From NCBI RefSeq assembly GCF_003184185.1, contig NZ_QHJG01000009.1, forward strand, positions 11,519 to 75,518: a stretch of 64,000 bases of DNA. The letters run 5' to 3'. Positions 1-10,556 of this stretch are shown here, piece by piece. A model generated the notes under the pieces. The model had not been told where the DNA came from. It made no database searches and was given only the letters and a program-made list of their open reading frames with translations. Position 1 is the stretch's first letter. Each line of letters opens with the position of its first letter. Source of the DNA: Legionella qingyii. GTDB taxonomy: Bacteria; Pseudomonadota; Gammaproteobacteria; Legionellales; Legionellaceae. A program made the translations under genes and the position numbers.

Positions 1-61
1 ACTTCATAATAAACTACTCCTTCTCCTCTTCCTTTGTGCAAGCAAACTAGAGAACGGCATT
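1..61 (+). CDS. 3' end of an unknown gene with an acidic C-terminus
   Basis: Only the last 19 or so codons lie in the window; the gene runs in from the left edge and ends at a TAA spanning 59-61. The visible tail has the motif DEEEEKE followed by a short hydrophobic end (SFDLLP). Glutamate-rich blocks near the C-terminus are known features of Legionella Dot/Icm type IV secretion substrates, so an effector is possible, but this is inference from a few residues. No function can be assigned. Confidence 0.45.
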
Positions 62-267
62 TATACTAAGGTCGTTTTTATTCAAAAAATTGGGTCGTCG
101 ATACCAATTGTAATCCTTTCAGGGGGTTTTCGCAGATTTCTTGTAGTATAGTTATTATCGTCGGAAAGGCAAAATAATTAAAGTAAATTAAAATTAATAG
201 TTGGCTGTTAAATACTGATATGAAATTTTTGTAACCAAATTTTAGTCTGATTGGGTCCACTTTATTC
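62..267 (+). promoter_or_regulatory. AT-rich intergenic and probable promoter region for the acyltransferase gene
   Basis: No open frame is visible in these 206 bases. They separate the stop of the preceding gene from the acyltransferase start. A TATACT hexamer at roughly 221-226 is a reasonable -10 element. An AGGTG ribosome-binding site lies just before the ATG at 268. No terminator hairpin is clear. Confidence 0.3.
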
Positions 268-1391
268 TACTACAATTGTATAAATTTTATAGTATAGAAT
301 TTCACGTAGGGACAGTTTCTTCGTAGATGTCTTCTTCTTTTTTTATTCTAAATATTCAAGTCTATACTTCAAATAGTACTTCTCGTATTCTACTAACTTC
401 TTTTAATACTAGTAGTTGTTTTTTAAGAATTTCTACGTAAGCTGCTATTTTTTTTGAGTAATGTGTGGATATGCTGATTATTTTGTTTATAAAGTTCACG
501 TACGTCTCATGTAATAAATCTTGCTCCTAATCATGGTCTTCTTTTATTAAACTTCATAAAAATGTACTCAATGGAGAACGAGTATTAGTTAGTTATCGTA
601 AACGCCTTTCCGACCGTCATGTCGCAACATTTGCTCCATTTATAGAACAACAAAACGTATGGTAAGTATAGAGCTGGGCCAATTAAGCGCTAAAATTATT
701 AATAAAAAGTAAACGTTCAACGAGAGGACCAAATGAGTTTGTAATGTACAACGAGCCAATATCTGGGATATGGTGTCTTGAGTATGTCAAACTACTGTCC
801 CACCTTTAAGGTTAACAACATTACGGACTATACGTCAAAAACTTTTTGTACTTTAGTTATTTAATAGGAGATTACTTTTTTATGACAGGATTTAGAAATT
901 TTCTACTGATACTTTTAAAAGCCGGTCTACAGGACCTTTTGATGGAATGTAGCCTATTTTGATAGCTACTATATCTAAGATGAATAAAAAGTTTCATATT
1001 TTTTAGTAAAGATATGGTAAATTTTTTTCTCTGGTAATTGAAAGAATAGTTTTTAACAATGAAAAATTTAGAATTTTCTCCTAGCGACAATAAATCACTC
1101 TTCCTTGTGGTAGTCCTCGCTAAACGAGAAAATTTCCCACTTGAATAACATAGGTTTTTTAGTTATTGATAAAACGTTTAGGTAGGACCGCTATAAAAGC
1201 CACTCAAACCCTGTATGGTACTATTGATAAATTCTGTACACAGGCATTGCCGTGACCTTCTGACATCTAATTACCAATAGGGCGCATCGAAGCTTTTTTC
1301 TGATAAATTAAAACTAAGCAGAGAAATATAGTTGAAATAGCTTAGAATATATTTTTCGTAAAGTTTAGCTCTTTTTTTTTAACTAGTAATT
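268..1391 (+). pseudogene. GNAT-type acyltransferase fused to a cyclic-nucleotide-binding domain, frameshifted
   Basis: ATG at 268 follows an AGGTGAAATAAG ribosome-binding region. The N-terminal half reads like the acyltransferases that resemble autoinducer or N-acyl-amino-acid synthases (IYKFRYEVYHEEHK, then CRVHYLERGLVPEEN). The C-terminal third has the cNMP-binding (Crp/cyclase fold) signature HPGDIFGEFG, then SVTALEDCRLMVIPRS. The two halves are in different frames: near the run of five T at 558-562 the reading must slip by -1 to pass from LVPEEN into HELPLAHNQ and ERLAVQRCKRG. Without the slip, translation stops about 15 codons later. The full product would be about 374 residues. It could be a decayed gene, a base-call error in a homopolymer, or recoding. 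Substrate and ligand are unknown. The frameshifted E1-like gene follows 31 bases downstream, so the two probably share an operon. Confidence 0.6.
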
Positions 1392-1422
1392 TTAATAAAG
1401 ATTTTTATCTATCCTCTAAATA

Positions 1423-2240
1423 TACAGATTGCGACTCTACAAAAGTTCTTTAATACCCATATATCTATTACTATAAGTTTTTTTTATACACTTCATTTTT
1501 ATAATTATCGGCCAACACCAGATCCATCAATATAACGTCTTCGTGAACACGCTAACCCTACGAGATTAAAATATAACCAGCTAGTGCTATGTTAACTATA
1601 GGTGTTAAATTTAGCAGTTTTGAAGTAAATGTGACTATAACCAGTAAAATTCAGACTTGCGAATTTTTTCTCCTACGTTAACTATTTAGGACGCTAATTG
1701 CAACTTACATATTAGCTCGGATAAAGTTTTCTTTTACGAGCTTTTGAACAGCTTTTACGCCTATAGTAGTATCTATGTTATCTAAAAAATTCACATTTTC
1801 CTGAACAACGCGAGATGCTTGTTACAATAAACGTTTCATTTGGCCAATATTCGAGTTAATTACGTCCCACCCCTCGGTAACGGAAAATATAGGGCCGAAG
1901 TTTAGTCTGTTTTTTGACCAAATTTCTTTAGAAGTTGTAAAGATCACAGCTGTGACGACTCGGGTACCTTATACGGATAATGATATTTGTCGAATAAATA
2001 GCTTAGTTTGGGGTAGAAGGGCTTCTCCATAGATGTTTAAATTAATTACATAAACTAGAGTACCGGCTCTTATTCGGGACGGGTCGTAGTGTCGAAAGAC
2101 GCCCCCGTAAACGTAGGCGTAGAAATACGCGTTGATAAAAAATAGCACATGAACGTTTATTTCTCTAACAGCGTGAAGGTATACGCTACCGCAACCTGTA
2201 CTTATAATAACGTAACTTAGGTCGAAAAGGAAACAGTATT
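1423..2240 (+). pseudogene. ThiF/E1-like adenylyltransferase (UBA/THIF fold), -1 frameshift after codon 20
   Basis: The ATG at 1423 has a strong AGGAGA site. The zero frame gives only 24 codons (MSNAEMFSRNYGY and onward) and stops at 1497. A -1 shift in the run of eight A at 1478-1485 joins it to a long frame that reads straight through a Rossmann ATP-binding loop (ILIAGCGLGSYIAEALVRLG). It continues with the E1-family signatures ILVDHDTIDIHNLNRQN and ADIIIDTIDF and ends at the TAA of 2240. The joined N-terminus matches the usual start of stand-alone E1-like proteins, so both parts clearly belong together. The shift site A AAA AAA is a classical slippery heptamer, so recoding is possible, but an indel in a homopolymer is equally likely. 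E1-like enzymes adenylate a C-terminal carboxylate; the partner here is unknown. Neighbours are the GNAT-cNMP gene upstream and a convergent gene downstream. Confidence 0.7.
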
Positions 2241-2277
2241 CACATATTTCTTTATTAAGACTTATTATTAATACGCT

Positions 2278-2874
2278 AGTCTATTACTCTACTCTCTCTA
2301 AACATCCCCATAGTAACATTAAATTTGTTCGAAGAAACCTTAAATTGAGGGGAAAACGTTGATCTGGTACCGTCAAATATTTAAGTGGTATAAATGGCAA
2401 TTTTAAATATGGCTTTGACTTTGGGCTAAGCAGATTTAAAGCTGGTAAGGGTCGTGTTTCAAGGTCTAATCACTCGACCTTAGGATTAAGTCATTCAACG
2501 AATAGTTCCTGAAGATTTTAAAGAAGTAGTAGTTTGTTCGGTAAACCTATCACACTCGATAACTTAGGATAATGACGAAGTTAAAGTCGTAGGAATCCGC
2601 GTAATCGGTGGTAACGTCGATGTTGAAGAAAAGGGTGAAGACTTAGATTTCGTATCGAGCATTATGGAGGACCATTTACCTAGTATCTGTCCGCGAATTG
2701 AAGTAGCAAAGGGAACTATTTTTTACGTTTACTATGCGTAAGTCAGTAAGGTCTCCATTTTTAAGGTACCCGCAGGGGACTAAGTTATAATTAGTGCAAA
2801 GAACCTAGCGTGAGTCGTATCTTTCCACGCATAAATATACTTTATTGTAGCAGTAGTTAGCCTAGATACATGTA
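2278..2874 (-). CDS. Unknown protein with a CheD-like Cys-His motif
   Basis: Reads from ATG at 2874 (GAGG site just upstream) to TGA at 2278, 198 residues, with no signal peptide and no membrane segment. I do not recognise the family with certainty. The stretch HGIFTSGMTECVSFAFF, then MIHLPGG about 12 residues later, has the spacing of the active-site Cys and His in CheD-type glutamine deamidases, where a Cys in a GSC-like turn is followed by a His in an HF-LP strand. Similar folds occur in secreted bacterial deamidase toxins. The rest (IGFNSSHYPNGLFDDEE, LELCAGNGRN) fits a small alpha/beta protein. Function is therefore only a hypothesis. It converges on the ThiF-like gene with 37 bases between stops. 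Confidence 0.5.
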
Positions 2875-3095
2875 TTAATTGGAGCGTGTCCTATTAATAT
2901 CATGAAATACCTATTAATAATTAATTCGGTCTACCTCATCAATAGATATCCGCATCATCAATGCCAACCATATTCTCACGGACTTTATCTCCTGTACATT
3001 CTTAAATGCCAAAGGGCCACCGTAGAGTAGGAGATAGCAAATTAGAACGTAATACAATCGTACGATTAGTAATTCAACAATTAACCAAAATCTTG

Positions 3096-3356
3096 TACTT
3101 CGAAATGACAGTCAATAGCATACTTTATTCGGCACCAACCGGGAAATAGCGCCTATAGTTAAAAGAAAAGAATTAATAACAATACTTAGGAGATTGAGAG
3201 TGCGTTGCGAGATGACGGAAACTCCGATGTCTATTCTACGAAACCCATACCGTTCATAACTCATTTTAAGAAAATTTCTAGCTACTCTGTTATAAGCAAA
3301 TAAGTTTCTATGAGGGATCTGCAACGAAAAGGTTTAACTTTTCCTCTTCGTATACT
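3096..3356 (+). CDS. Small hydrophobic protein overlapping the outer-membrane factor gene
   Basis: An 86-codon frame from ATG at 3096 to TGA at 3356. The stop overlaps the start of the efflux lipoprotein by four bases (ATGA), an arrangement typical of translational coupling, which is the main reason for listing it. The protein has one clear hydrophobic segment (INFLFLIIV) and a basic C-terminus (KLKRRSI). No ribosome-binding site is obvious and no family is recognised. It may be a leader reading frame or a chance frame. Confidence 0.3.
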
Positions 3357-4777
3357 TTGGATAAATAGCTTCAAACTAACCTGAGTATCCCTGTTAGTGA
3401 AATACAAGTACGTGACACCCTGGACTGAAATATTCAGGGAGCGGTTATTATTTGGTTAGTATGAGAAGATTTAGCTGGAGAGTTAAACCCTTAGTTTCGT
3501 ATCTAGATCGTTTTTTTTGTAGAGATTGAACCACCTTTCTTAAGGTAAGTTAACATGAGTTATTGGAGTACCTCGTTCCGTAGTTCTTCTTAATAAGAGA
3601 TCGACGGTACGCTCTTAGAAATCGTGTTCGGTTTCTCAACCAATGTCGAAGGGTTCCTGTTAATACCGGAGTTCGTCCTGAGTTACGCCCATAACCTTCC
3701 GTTGTTATACCGGGACGGTGTAAGCCTGGACAATTAGAGTCTTAACTTGGAAAAAGGATAATAGTTTATCCGGGATTACGAAGAAAATGCGAACTACAGA
3801 AACCACCTTGTGCCGCTTGCTAACTTTTTGTTTTCCGTAACCGGAATATAGTTGTCGTACTCAACCTACGTCGTAAAGACTGCAACTGCCCCTTGTAACG
3901 TTGTTGCAGAAATTGGTAACGATGTTAGTTTCGTGCTTAGCTACAGGAATTTCTATAGTAGGTTCTACTGTTCTTTTTAAATGTCGACTAAGTTTTTAGT
4001 AAATTGCATCCGAGCAGAAGTGCTTCACTACAAAATTCACGCGTTTCGGTCAATTGGTTACTACTTTGCAATAACGGAAGAGAGATAGTTGTTAATGTAC
4101 AACGTGTTTTATGCGAATTACAAGAAAACCCTCACTATGGACTAGTAAGTGTGAGAAATTAAAAAGTAAATTTTCTGAAATGTAATGGATTTTTTAACGG
4201 TAATCTCGAAGGGAGTCTTGAGCGGGTATTTTCCGGCCTGTAAGAGCGGCGACTTCGGCCAGACGTACGACGGACACGGCTTTAACCTTAGCGATGACGC
4301 GCAGAAATAGGGTTTTAATGGGAGAGACGGTGTGAGAATGTCCTTCCTCATTAAGGGCCTCGTGGTAGTTCATAAAGTGGATTACGTACCTCGGAAAATT
4401 CATTAAAATGTTGAGGGCAAAAAAGACCTCCGTGTAACGCACGTGTTGTGGCACGGAGTTAGGTACGTATGGTTAGACGAAAACGTGTCATAGTTCTTCA
4501 ACATGAATTGCGTAAAATAGTCCACTCGTTGAATAACATACGGAATTTTGTACTACGTCTTCTCGAACGTAATGTTTTTTTTCGGTACAATTGGCGATTT
4601 CTTAGAGAAGCGTATCGTTCCAATTCGAAATCACGACCGCACCAGCCACAAAACCTTCACGAGCTACGTCTCGCTAACATACGAGTTAGCGCGAACCCGA
4701 TACAGTTACGGGTCCGTGTTTCTATAGTTCTATGCTAAGTTAACATAGAACGTAACCCGCCTCCCGAAGTGAGAATT
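3353..4777 (+). CDS. NodT/OprM-family outer-membrane efflux lipoprotein
   Basis: 474 residues from ATG at 3353, with AAAAGGAG ten bases upstream. The N-terminus is a lipoprotein signal peptide ending at the lipobox LCSC. The C-terminus has the pattern of the outer-membrane factor family (AQSRLGYVNAQAQRYQDT, then LYLALGGG). These proteins form the trimeric exit duct of tripartite efflux pumps and are anchored in the outer membrane by the lipidated cysteine. It is the first large gene of a run that continues with marR, emrA and emrB, so it very likely supplies the outer channel of that pump. Length is normal for the family. Confidence 0.85.
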
Positions 4778-4903
4778 TTTATCACTTTTTTAATTTTTTA
4801 AATTGTTTTAGTCTTAAAAAAACCACGTCTGCTATCTATAAATAAACGACATTCCATAAATATTGAATTTCGCTTAGTACTTGATTACATGTCCAATACT
4901 TAA

Positions 4904-5329
4904 TACTTTTTAAAGGGATACCATGAAATACTTTGACGTCGTCGAACCGCTTTGAATGAACTATTCGCGAATTTTGGTAATCCCGATTCAGTCCGTTTCA
5001 CCGCACGAAATCAAAAAGAGAGTTAACTCTGGAGAGGGGATTGGGTTTAAGTCGAACGATTTTTTGATCCAGAACTCCGGGGCTGACAACAGCCAAATTA
5101 ACTGGCGAACCGATTTCTTCCTACCCAGTAAGCTGTCCTACGCTGAGTGCTAGCGGCTCAGTTTCATTAGACGGAGTGACTTTTTCGCTGTAACTGAGAA
5201 CCTGTCTATTCTTTGTGACGGCTACTTGATAGTTTCCTTAATGAGCGGAGAGATTGACTTCGTCTTAATTTTCGTACATAACGGTGTGATCTTTTTTAAT
5301 TCTTTTGGCGGCTCCTTAGAATACTCATT
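4904..5329 (+). CDS. MarR-family transcriptional regulator
   Basis: 141 residues, from ATG at 4904 with an AGG site. It has the winged-helix core of MarR proteins: LTQIQLAKKLGLEAPTVVGL, then the wing DRLAKEGWVIRQDATHDRR, then LTEKA. Such regulators bind as dimers to a palindrome near their own promoter and release on binding a phenolic or lipophilic ligand. It lies between the outer-membrane factor and emrA, and its stop overlaps the emrA start by eight bases. It therefore probably represses this efflux operon. I did not find a clear operator in the 126 bases upstream. Confidence 0.9.
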
Positions 5330-6254
5330 GAGTTATTAGTAGTTTTTTAGTTATTGTGTAGCAAACGCGTTGTCTTATCAAGTTACCTTTGCAAAAGATT
5401 AGCCTTCGTCGCAGTGTAACTGCCGTAACCGACAACACATAAAAACCAAGTTAAGAGTCGTTATGCAGTCGTGTCTTCTACGGATATAGTTACCGTTATA
5501 TCATGTCTAACGTAGTGCACATTGGCCAGTCCATTTTGTGGAGATACACCTATTGTTAGTTAAACAATTTTTTCCAGTTTACTACAAACTCAATCTGGGA
5601 TGCGGAAAACTTCAACGTCACCTTGTCCGACTCCGTGTTATAGAATAACTATTCTGGTTAGATGTTGTACGAGTTAGCTGTAGTTAAGCCTGGTCTCTCA
5701 ATCAGTCCTTGCTTCATTACAGGGAAGTTCGTCCTCTACTACATTTTCGTTTTGAATTTTCACGGTTTCGCCGGGATTTTGAAAGTCTTCGGTTTGAGTT
5801 TCTTCGGTTTTACTCTGATAGAATATGTGTACACCAACGTGGTTGATCGCCTAACCAATCGTTGGACAGAGAATCCCTTCCTTTACATCAAAGTCTTTTG
5901 GTTGGTGATAAACGCTACTAACTATTGTGGTGAAAGACCCAGCTACGTTTAAAATTTCTTTGTCTTGAACTTGTATAGTTTTCGTTAGTTGAGCGTTGCT
6001 AATTTTAACTATACATGGGAGTATTTGTTAAATGACCCTAACACTCGTCATAATCACCCCCTTCGCCTTGACGCAAAAGAAATTACGGCGGTGTCTTACG
6101 GTGACCTTTGACCCAATTTCATTGTGTTGCACAGGGACAGGCGTAAGTTTAGTGTTGTAATCTGAGTGTTATAGGAAATGCGGACCCCTGGAGACGATTC
6201 CATTGACATCTGAATGTTAGGTATGTCGTCTTCGTTCACTCGTTTTAGAGTACT
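5322..6254 (+). CDS. emrA: EmrA/HlyD-type periplasmic adaptor of a drug efflux pump
   Basis: 310 residues, start ATG at 5322 overlapping the marR stop. A single N-terminal membrane segment (VTLTALAVVYFWF) is followed by a periplasmic part and the typical closing beta strands (RVPVRIQITTLDSQYPLRLG, then SAKVTVDLQ). Membrane-fusion proteins of this class couple an inner-membrane MFS carrier to a TolC-like duct. It is somewhat shorter than E. coli EmrA (about 390 residues). The stop overlaps the emrB start by four bases, so the two are translationally coupled. Confidence 0.85.
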
Positions 6255-7780
6255 TAGTAGGTAGTCTTTGCAATGGCCGGAGAGCTGCGACCTATTATTG
6301 GTAGCGGTAGTACCGACGGTGGAACTACGTTCATAATCTATGCTGGTAGCAGTTACAGCGTGATGGAGTATAAGTCCCAAGTGACCCTTGTTCAGGACTA
6401 CTTTATTGGACCTGAAATTGGTCAATAAACCAGCGTAGGCGGTAAAAATACGGAAATTGGCCAATAAAATGGCTATTCAAGCCGGCTTTTAGGAAAGAAG
6501 AATATAGGTAATATCCTAAATGGTAGTGGAGACGAGATACACCACGCCGTTGGAGATAGCACGTTTACCAGCGGAAGTCTAACGAAGTTCCGTAAAAACC
6601 CCGACCCAATCAAGGAAACAGAGTTCGGTATAACTGGCTATAAAAAGGCCTATTGCTTGCACCGTTTCGATACCGATAAACCCCGTACCCTCAGTACCAT
6701 CCAGGATAAAATCCGGGGAGCGAACCACCTATAGAATGTCTATAACGGTCAACCGCTACCTGTAAAATACAGTTATAGGGGAAGCCCTAACGACGCTGCG
6801 ACAACCATAGAGTAATACAAGGACTATGCGATTTTTTTCTCGCGTTCTACCTAACCTAACCGTACTATGAGTAACGAAATCGACACCCGAGGTAAGTTAT
6901 ACAAGAGCTAGCGCCCTTAGTTTACCTAACCAAACGACGGAACCTATAATCTTGACGATGTAAAAATTCAGAGTAGTCAAACACACCTAAGTATCGTATG
7001 TCATATTTTTTATTCAGGTTACGAGAAAAACTGGAAAGATAAAAAGTTCTGGCTTTAAAACAAGAAAGCTCATACAATGAGAGGCAAGATCCTAATCCAT
7101 ACATACCTTGCTACCAGTAGGTTGGCGTTTACAATGTTCCTAATGAGTTAATAGGACAAAATTAACGCCCTAATTAGTACCGCGGGGCGCCTTAACGGTC
7201 ATACAACTCATACTACTAACAACCATTCAACTAATTAGTTTAAGTTGGTGCTACCAATTAAAGCTATCCCCAGAATAACTCACGTAGTCCCTAAATATAG
7301 TGATGAGTTATAAGAGTTCTACAATCATATCGGACCGAGTAAACCGGTAATTATGAGGTTCCTAAACCTAACCCTAACTATAAGCAAGGTAATAGGAGAC
7401 AACGTAAAAGTTGGGATGGCCAAAGATGAGCACGACTTCGTCGACCTAACAAGTCAGATAACGCGTGGTATCCAAGAAGTCAACCGTAAAGATAATGGTA
7501 ATGCAAAAATTCAGCTGTGTGAGTTTACCGTACCTTGGTTTAGCCACCGAGATAAGTTGGGATGTTAGGACGTTAATACCTTATGGACGCAGGAACCGTA
7601 GAATTTCAGTGTCTAGGCGTCCGGCAACGGAATAATAACTTACTCGACTTATTTGTTAGAAATTACGAGAGAATATAGTTATGTAAGCGCAAATAGTACA
7701 CCTCAAAATAGTAGTACAACGGTAAATATAATAATGACTTTGTTTTATTAAGTAGTAGATGGCGGTGGTAGTCACTTATT
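6251..7780 (+). CDS. emrB: EmrB-type MFS drug:proton antiporter (DHA2, 14 TM)
   Basis: 509 residues. The N-terminus shows the DHA2 signature in the first membrane helix (IAIMAATLMQVLDTTIVNVA), and the last helix ends with FIMWSFIIMLPFILLL. This is the inner-membrane carrier that exchanges protons for hydrophobic toxic compounds and passes them to the EmrA-type adaptor. With the outer-membrane factor it makes a complete three-part pump in one MarR-controlled operon. It starts at 6251 in an ATGA overlap with emrA. Length is normal. Substrates cannot be read from sequence. Confidence 0.9.
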
Positions 7781-8245
7781 TTTCCGATTAAGGAGTTAAC
7801 TTAATATCTTTACCACGTTTACGCTTGATTTATAATAAAGATGTTTTATAAAATTCTCCTGAACCTGTATGTCGTGTTTTTTATAAACATGACGAGTATT
7901 CTATTTGTACGTTATGGTTTATTTTGAGGATAGTATTTTGTCTAGGACTATGATGGAATCGGAAATTTAGTCCCTGAGGACCTTGAAATTTTATATTTCG
8001 AGAACAAAGATAAAATTGTTAATTTTATTGATGGCTACGGCAAGTACTAACTCATGCGAGAAATCTCGATTTAATATGTCGAATAGAACGAAAATCCAAA
8101 AAAATATAAAAAGGTACTATATTTAGTTCCATTAACTTACCTACCGGATACATTTTACACTACGTTTATTGTCTCTTTAGTTTTTTTATTTGCAAGTTGG
8201 TTCACTAACCTGCGGATTTAAACTATTTTGATTACGCTCTTGTTT
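7781..8245. promoter_or_regulatory. Intergenic region before ompW-cydAB, with a possible FNR-type site
   Basis: 465 bases without a convincing gene. A small frame of about 27 codons exists but has no support. In the rightward direction the sequence ATGATATAAATCAA at 8115-8128 matches the FNR consensus TTGATNNNNATCAA except at its first base. A short inverted repeat around GCTCTTTAGAGC lies near 8060. The site is placed upstream of ompW and the cytochrome bd genes, both of which are oxygen-controlled in enterobacteria, so anaerobic control is a reasonable guess. Confidence 0.35.
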
Positions 8246-8878
8246 TACTCTCATAATTGATTTTGTTATTAAAGACGTAGTAATAAAAATAATCGGTAGG
8301 GACGTTAACGTCTAAGTGGGCACGAGCAAGCTAATGCGCGATAACCACATAATGGTTCGCGGAGTTCGAGTTGGTATTCAGAGTAACCGCCTCTTCAGTG
8401 AGTTTATTCGTTAGTTCACCGAGGACTCGAACTAAAATCAATGAAGCAATGTGGAGTTTAACGTCAGCTTGAGTAAAACCGTTGGTGTGCAGTGTCACAA
8501 CTCCGCTGCTTATGTCGAAATCCATCACACCTAAATCCATTCCAGTCACAAAACGGGGGTTGTGAATGTCGTGTTATAGTAAATCTAAAATAAGGAGTGA
8601 AATTTGGAATATAACCGCGTCCATAATTAATGTGGATAAAAATATTACAGTTATCACCCGGTCATCGTTGTTTGTAAGTAATACTAAGATCAAAGCCAGG
8701 ACGTAATGTTTATCCACGACTGAAACGATAATTACTATTAACCAGATAGTTACGACTGCAATTTTTTTAGACCCAATTTAGGTTACATTGGCAAATGTGG
8801 GGACGGTGAGTTAACCTTTGATTGCATGTATAACTGGGGACCCATCAACCAAATCCACATCCGATAGCTCACTCAATC
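8246..8878 (+). CDS. ompW: OmpW-family outer-membrane beta-barrel protein
   Basis: 210 residues from ATG at 8246. It has a signal peptide (ISASLFLLAIPAIA then DSPVLVRLRA) and the family pattern of an eight-stranded barrel: FKPYIGAGINYTYF in the middle and DPWVVGLGVGYRVS at the C-terminus. OmpW proteins are small outer-membrane channels for hydrophobic compounds and are often induced under low oxygen. It lies 68 bases upstream of cydA and behind a possible FNR-type site, which fits respiratory control. Confidence 0.9.
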
Positions 8879-8946
8879 AGCATATTGGAATTGTATAAAA
8901 GGGGTTCTTGTTTGCGAGAGAGTCGTTCGCTAATTCTCCACTAATT

Positions 8947-10479
8947 TACTAAGGACGTTGACTACATCAACTAAACAGAGCTAATGTCAAACGAAATTGT
9001 CGTAATATGGTAAAAAATAAACAGGGAAACTGAGATCCAAAAAGACAAGAGAATCGTTAATACCTCTGGCAAATACATTACTGACCTTTTCTTTAAACCG
9101 CTGTTTACCAATTTATAACCCCACAAAATAAACCTTAATTAAAACAAGACCCACATCGATGTCCAAATTGCTACCTCAAACTTAAACCCTGTTTGACCAG
9201 GATAATAAGAGCCATACATCCACTACATAAACCGCGTGGTAATCGATAACTTCCTAATTACCGTAAGAAAGATCTTCGTTGAAAACACCCCAATAAAAAG
9301 AAACCAACCCTCGCGAATAGGTTTAAAGTTGTATACCATACATGCACCAATGAGCGAAATCCATGATTAAATAGTCGCGATACCTAAAATTAACGTTTAC
9401 CTACCTACGTTTTAGGTCACCCTCGAATGAAACTGATAGTTTGGTACGCGTACCTCCAATCATCGAAAAAGCTATAAAATAAATTAGGCCATCGTGTCCG
9501 TTTTAAACATGTGTGATAATCACGACCTATACAATGCCCGAGATACAAACAGGATAGGTAATCACGGATAAAATATAATTCTTTAGCGTTATATCTAAAG
9601 CGTTTTGCTAGTTACTGACATCGTCGGAGTAAACCGAATCGGAGTCGTAACAGCCAGCAACAGGAACCGCTACTCTCACCGATAGAACGGTTACTGCTGG
9701 TCTTTTACTTTCATCGACGTTACCTCAGTTACACCCTTTGTCTCTTCCGTGGACGATCGAATTGAGAAAAACCGTAAGGACTGCTCGATTGTTTTTGATG
9801 TTTTATATGATAATTTTAAGGTATACGCAACCCTTAATAACGCTGGGCAAGTAAATTGTGTGGAAATAATCCATAATTACTCAATTAACTCCTACCGTTT
9901 CTAGCCTAATTTCTACCAGACGATCGGATATTACGCAATTCGTGGAATGTTTCACTAGGGTTATTATTTCTACGCTTTCTCGCAAATGTTTTAGTACACT
10001 TGTTAAATCCAATGCGGGAAAACGATTTTTTTATGTGTCTTTTAGAATCACTTCGTTGACTTCTTGTTTAATTAGTCCGGCGATTACTGGATTTTGGATT
10101 CCATCGGGGGGAGAAAAAAAGTAAGTCCCAATACCAACGTACACCAAAAATGAAATAAAATGACAAACGACAACCGAAAATGGAGAGATGATTTTTGTTT
10201 GATGTAAGATGTGTTACCATAGTAGCCTACCGTAAAATGAGGAATGGTAACGGAACCCAGCGTCGCCTTAACCCGACCTATCAACGACTCATACCCGCTG
10301 TCGGGACCCAACACGTTCCTCACAACGGTTGGAAATACCCGCGGAGAAGAAATAGATAACCAGTTCATGACTGAAGTAATTGACCTAAACATAATAAAAT
10401 ATGGCATAACCGTTATCATCTTAACATGGAATACCAATTTATGTAAGCTGAACCAGGTCTATCCTATCAATGGGTAATC
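8947..10479 (+). CDS. cydA: Cytochrome bd ubiquinol oxidase subunit I
   Basis: 510 residues, start ATG at 8947 after AAGAGGTG. The N-terminus (LSRLQFALTALYHFLFVPLT) is the conserved first helix and heme-ligand region of CydA. The end keeps the closing helix (VELYLMVKYIRLGPD). CydA carries hemes b558, b595 and d and oxidises ubiquinol in the inner membrane, reducing oxygen with high affinity and without proton pumping. It is followed by cydB and cydX in the canonical order. Length is typical. Confidence 0.95.
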
Positions 10480-10556
10480 TTGGTATATAGAATAGAAGTA
10501 GCGAATCTCTATTTATTCTAATGTTGCTTAGTGGGTGTAAGTTATACCTCACATGG

